From an uncultured Collinsella sp. (GTDB taxonomy: Bacteria; Actinomycetota; Coriobacteriia; Coriobacteriales; Coriobacteriaceae), in the NCBI GenBank assembly GCA_900757705.1, contig CAAEOW010000162.1:1-7760 (forward strand): 7,760 bases of DNA. The letters are read 5' to 3'. The notes under the pieces were generated by a model. It made no database searches. It was given only the letters and a program-made list of their open reading frames with translations, and was not told where the DNA came from. Positions 4,935 to 7,760 of this stretch are shown piece after piece; position 1 is the stretch's first letter, and every line of letters starts with the position of its first letter. Both the position numbers and the translations under genes were made by a program.

Positions 4935-5954
4935 CTACTCGGCGTCCTTCAGGGGCGGCATGGGCTTCCAGTTGGGATCCTTAACGATCTTGCGTGCGTC
5001 CTTCATGCCACGGCGCAGCGCCGGAATGCCGGTCTTAAAGCATTTGTCGACTGCTGCCAGACGAATGAACTCCTTGCAGAAGGTCGCGGCATTGCCCAGA
5101 CGGAACAGCACGGGGTGGTAGTCGCCGTAGATCTGCATGTAGCGTGCCAGATAACCGCGGTTGCGCATGATGTAGTAGCGGTTGGTGTCGCTCGTGGAGT
5201 TGAGCTGTCGTTTGCCGGCGATGTCCCAGTTAGAGACGGCGCGGGCGCGCTTGAGCACCACGTCGGCAACAACGGCGGCGGGGAAGTGTTGGCTGGCTAC
5301 GTAACCGTAGCAGGCATCGTCGCCGTAGATAAAGAAGCGCGCGTCGGGCAGGCCGATCTTGTCGACCACGCGGCGCGAGAACATGCCGCCCTCAAAGCAC
5401 AGTTGGTTCATGGTGCGGTAGCCCTCGGGACCCAGATCCCACTTGGCGATGGGGTTAGGGATGCCGAGCGAAAGGATGAGCTGGTACTGCCAAAAGAAAG
5501 CGCCGCCGTCAAAGTCCAGGCGCGATCCCTGGATAACGTCGTAGCGGTCGGTCCACTTGGCAAGACGCTCGATGCCTTCGGGGATGACGAGCACGTCGTC
5601 GTCCATGACCCAGAACCACTGGGCGCCCAGGTCGTATGCGCATTTAGTGCCGGCGGAGAAGCCGCCCGCACCGCCGCCGTTTTCGAGCTGCGGGGCGTAG
5701 ATGACACGGTCGGTGCCGCCCTGCGCGTCGGGCTGCTCGGTGTCGATGCCCCACAGGTTGGCCAGGCGCTCGTTGAATGCGGTGCACATGGCCTCGGTCT
5801 CGCGCGAATTCTCGTTATCGATAATCACGATGCGCCAGGGCGTTGCCGTGAGCTCGGTCATAGAGTCGAACAAGTTGGCCAGGAGTTCCTGGCGCTTGTA
5901 CGTAACGACGACGATGGCGAGCTTATCGATGGGGGCGGGGAGGGTTGAAGGCAT
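4935..5954 (-). CDS. Family 2 glycosyltransferase, GlfT2-like (galactofuranosyltransferase type)
   Basis: A 339-residue GT-A-fold sugar transferase that would extend a surface glycan on the cytoplasmic face of the membrane. The nucleotide-sugar fold opens with LAIVVVTYKR (12-21) and IVIIDN (42-47). NGGGAGGFSAG (92-102) and WVMDDDV (115-121), with the metal-binding DDD at 118-120, are typical of the GlfT2/rhamnosyl-galactofuranosyl branch. FFIYGDD places the likely catalytic acidic pair at D212-D213. There is no signal peptide and no clear membrane span. Donor and acceptor cannot be read from sequence; galactofuranose is only the best-known example for this branch. The ATG at 5954 is chosen because GAAAGGA lies about 11 bases upstream and the protein then starts just before the first strand; an in-frame ATG at 5987 lacks a ribosome-binding site. 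It converges with the AAA-like gene and diverges from two further glycosyltransferases, which points to one surface-polysaccharide locus. Confidence 0.93.
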   Translation of the reverse strand: MPSTLPAPIDKLAIVVVTYKRQELLANLFDSMTELTATPWRIVIIDNENSRETEAMCTAFNERLANLWGIDTEQPDAQGGTDRVIYAPQLENGGGAGGFSAGTKCAYDLGAQWFWVMDDDVLVIPEGIERLAKWTDRYDVIQGSRLDFDGGAFFWQYQLILSLGIPNPIAKWDLGPEGYRTMNQLCFEGGMFSRRVVDKIGLPDARFFIYGDDACYGYVASQHFPAAVVADVVLKRARAVSNWDIAGKRQLNSTSDTNRYYIMRNRGYLARYMQIYGDYHPVLFRLGNAATFCKEFIRLAAVDKCFKTGIPALRRGMKDARKIVKDPNWKPMPPLKDAE

Positions 5955-6029
5955 GGGGCAATATATCCTTTCACGCGCGGCGCGCATGCGCTGCACGGAA
6001 GCTATCGAATACGTCCTTGGGACTGTCCT

Positions 6030-6060
6030 ATTGTAAAGGCTCGGCGCACTTTGACGGCAA
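6030..6060 (-). promoter_or_regulatory. Promoter of the GlfT2-like gene
   Basis: On the minus strand, TTGCCG (6055-6060) and TACAAT (6030-6035) are spaced 19 bp. The -10 matches five of six consensus bases and equals the one used at 3076-3081. The leader would be about 70 nt. The long spacing lowers confidence in the -35. Confidence 0.5.
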
Positions 6061-6095
6061 GCTTTGAATAAAACGCAGGAACCTGCCACGGGCCC

Positions 6096-6112
6096 GCCGC
6101 ATGACGTGCGGC
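6096..6112. promoter_or_regulatory. Inverted repeat GCCGCA-TGACG-TGCGGC
   Basis: Perfect 6-bp arms around a 5-bp centre, ending five bases before the -35 box at 6117 and lying between two divergent glycosyltransferase promoters. The position suits an operator able to act on both. In this GC-rich sequence a 6-bp dyad can also arise by chance. Confidence 0.35.
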
Positions 6113-6116
6113 TACT

Positions 6117-6146
6117 TTGCCCGCAAGAGGCTCCATAGATTATATA
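6117..6146 (+). promoter_or_regulatory. Promoter of the two-gene glycosyltransferase operon
   Basis: TTGCCC (6117-6122) and TATATA (6141-6146) are spaced 18 bp. The -10 region (GATTATATAAAC) stands out as AT-rich in a GC-rich spacer. Transcription would start near 6153, giving a leader of about 58 nt to the TTG start at 6211. Confidence 0.6.
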
Positions 6147-6210
6147 AACGCACGCTGGCGCGCTAACCCTTTGATACCATGAAACGACAGGTATTTCCTA
6201 AGGAGCACAT

Positions 6211-7314
6211 TTGTCTACTAATTCCTCTGGCAGCCCTGTTCTGTCGCTGCTTATTCCCATTTACAATGTTCAGCGCTACCTGCGCGAGTGCCTCGATTCC
6301 GCCCTGGCGCAGACGCTCAAGGATATTGAGATCATCTGCATTAACGACGGGTCGACCGACAACTCGCCGGCGATTATTCGCGAGTATATGGAGCGCGATA
6401 GGCGCGTCAAGATGATCGACAAGGCCAACAGCGGCTACGGCGACTCGATGAACCGCGGTCTGGAGATGGCGCGCGGCAAGTACGTGGGCATCTTGGAGTC
6501 CGATGACTTTATGGCGTCCGACGCACTCGAAAAGCTTGTCTCGGCCGCCGATAGCAATAATGCCGACTTCGCGAAGGCGAACTTTGATTTCTACTGGTCT
6601 AAGCCCGAGGAGCGCCGCTCGCTGCACGAGATGTTTAGACCTCAGGATTGCGGCAAGCCGGTGCACCCGAGCGATACGACGCAGTTCTTTAAGCAAAAGC
6701 CGTCGATTTGGTCGGCCGTGTACCGTCGCGATTTTCTTGAGCGCAACGGCATTACGTTCCTGCCGACTCCGGGGGCATCCTTTCAGGACACGTCATTCGC
6801 CTTTAAGGCGATCGCATGTGCCGACAAGGCTGTTTACCTGCATGATGCCGTGTTGTCGTATCGCCAGGACAACGAGAATTCCTCGGTCAATTCTTCGGCT
6901 AAGGTCTTTTGCGTCAATACCGAGTATGCCGAGATTGAGCGCTGGATTCGAGAGGATTATGCCCGCGATCACGCAAGTGATGACGTCGCGCGCATGCTCA
7001 AGTTCAATCAGCTCATTAAGTACGATTCGTACATGTGGAACTACGTGCGCTTGGCGCCTAAGTTCTATAAGGAGTTCCTGGTGCAGATGGCAAAGGAATT
7101 TCAGGCGGCCTTGGACGCGGGGGAGTTTTCGCTTGACGACCTCAAGCCGTGGAAGCGCGCGAATCTTGCTGCCATCCTCAAAGATCCTGAGGGCTGGGTT
7201 GACGAGCATCCGAGTTTTGCGACGGATGGTGCCTTGGGGCGTGCTAAGTATTATGCCTCGGTTGGAGGCCCAGGCGTGGTCGCCGCCTTTCTCATCGAAT
7301 CGCTGAGGGGGTAG
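6211..7314 (+). CDS. Family 2 glycosyltransferase (exopolysaccharide/cell-wall glycan type)
   Basis: A 367-residue GT-A transferase. LSLLIPIYNVQRYL (11-24), CINDGSTDNS (43-52), the acceptor-loop NSGYGDSMNRGLEMARGKYV (73-92) and LESDDF (95-100, metal-binding D98-D99) are the ordered hallmarks of the EpsH/WcaA-type GT2 family. FQDTSF (191-196) places the likely catalytic base at D193. The last 130 residues are helical-looking and shared by many glycan GT2 enzymes; they contain no strong membrane span. The start is TTG at 6211: AAGGAG (6200-6205) sits five bases before it and the protein then begins just ahead of the first strand. The stop codon is six bases before the next glycosyltransferase start, so the two are co-transcribed. 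The sugar donor and acceptor are not determinable. Confidence 0.94.
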   Translation: MSTNSSGSPVLSLLIPIYNVQRYLRECLDSALAQTLKDIEIICINDGSTDNSPAIIREYMERDRRVKMIDKANSGYGDSMNRGLEMARGKYVGILESDDFMASDALEKLVSAADSNNADFAKANFDFYWSKPEERRSLHEMFRPQDCGKPVHPSDTTQFFKQKPSIWSAVYRRDFLERNGITFLPTPGASFQDTSFAFKAIACADKAVYLHDAVLSYRQDNENSSVNSSAKVFCVNTEYAEIERWIREDYARDHASDDVARMLKFNQLIKYDSYMWNYVRLAPKFYKEFLVQMAKEFQAALDAGEFSLDDLKPWKRANLAAILKDPEGWVDEHPSFATDGALGRAKYYASVGGPGVVAAFLIESLRG

Positions 7315-7320
7315 GTCGGC

Positions 7321-7760
7321 ATGGGAGAGACCTCGTGTCCTAAAGCTACCATTATCGTCCCCGTTTACAACTCTGCGCGCTCCATTCAGCGATGCCTCGA
7401 TTCGCTGTTGGCTCAGTCCGAGCGCTCGATTCAGGTTGTCTGCGTCAACGACGGTTCAACTGATGATTCGTTGAACGTGTTGCACCAGGTCGCGCAGGCC
7501 GACGATCGCGTACTGGTGATTGACCAGGAAAACGCGGGCGTCTCGTGTGCTCGAAATGCCGGTATCGATGCCGCCGAGGGTGAGACCGTCTTTTTTGTGG
7601 ACGTCGACGATTACATCGATGCCCAGACGGTCGAGCGCGTACTGCATGCCATGGAGTCTGTAGATGCCGAGGCCGCCGTTTTTGGCGGCGTCTGTGAACC
7701 AGCCGATGCTGCCCCCAAACGCGTCCAGCAACTCATGAGCCCCAAAGCCGGTACCTTCGG
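7321..7760 (+). CDS. Family 2 glycosyltransferase (5' part, cut by window end)
   Basis: The first 146 complete codons are open to the right edge. ATIIVPVYNSARSI (9-22), CVNDGSTDDS (41-50), NAGVSCARNAGIDAAEG (71-87) and FVDVDDYID (92-100, metal-binding D94/D96/D97) define a GT2 catalytic domain. It resembles the gene upstream in fold, but the residues between motifs differ, so it is a paralogue with probably another linkage. The ATG lies six bases after the previous stop, with GAGGGGGTAGG overlapping that stop as the ribosome-binding site, which suggests translational coupling. It probably acts in the same polymer as the upstream gene. Confidence 0.93.
   Translation, partial: MGETSCPKATIIVPVYNSARSIQRCLDSLLAQSERSIQVVCVNDGSTDDSLNVLHQVAQADDRVLVIDQENAGVSCARNAGIDAAEGETVFFVDVDDYIDAQTVERVLHAMESVDAEAAVFGGVCEPADAAPKRVQQLMSPKAGTF

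Noticed and set aside
4899..5948. 349-codon open frame on the plus strand opposite the GlfT2-like gene
   Set aside because: The minus strand encodes clear GT2 motifs in order (VVVTYK, NGGGAGGF, DDD), while this frame shows no family pattern and overlaps the end of the AAA-like gene.

Overview
The window looks like a piece of a Coriobacteriia chromosome, probably Collinsella or a close relative. This is inferred from the moderately GC-rich, GC3-biased coding style, an Rrf2 regulator divergent from a suf operon that begins with sufC, sortase-anchored surface proteins, and adjacent glycan glycosyltransferases. No 16S or other marker gene is present, so the genus is a guess. There are seven protein genes, two cut by the window ends, and no sign of tRNA, rRNA, IS element, prophage or CRISPR array.

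Layout. (1) 1-301, minus: 5' end of sufC, the ATPase of SUF iron-sulfur cluster assembly. (2) 302-525: a 224-bp divergent control region with two tandem 31-bp dyads of the form TGGGACAAA-N13-TTTGTCCCA and a third dyad over the suf -35 box. (3) 526-957, plus: an Rrf2/IscR-type regulator with three cysteines suited to hold a [2Fe-2S] cluster. (4) 1097-2911, plus: a secreted protein with an N-terminal domain, a long low-complexity wall-spanning stalk and an MPKTG sorting signal, followed by a strong terminator. (5) 3115-4914, plus: an 'AAA-ATPase-like' plus PD-(D/E)XK family protein whose ATPase and nuclease signature residues are partly replaced. (6) 4935-5954, minus: a GlfT2-like family 2 glycosyltransferase, convergent with the previous gene. 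(7) 6211-7314 and 7321-7760 (cut), plus: two family 2 glycosyltransferases in a tight operon, divergent from gene 6. No gene-free stretch exceeds 300 bases; the longest is 5955-6210, which holds divergent promoters and a short dyad.

How the parts fit. The left end is most simply read as an iron-sulfur homeostasis switch: the Rrf2 protein senses cluster status and binds the shared region to control suf and itself. The middle gene puts a long-stalked protein on the cell wall. The right end is the edge of a surface-glycan locus (exopolysaccharide, teichoic-type polymer or protein glycan; substrates cannot be read from sequence). The AAA-like protein stands alone between two transcription units and has no evident partner. 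The points most worth following are the dyad architecture at the suf/Rrf2 region, the degenerate AAA/nuclease protein, and the uncharacterised surface protein domain.
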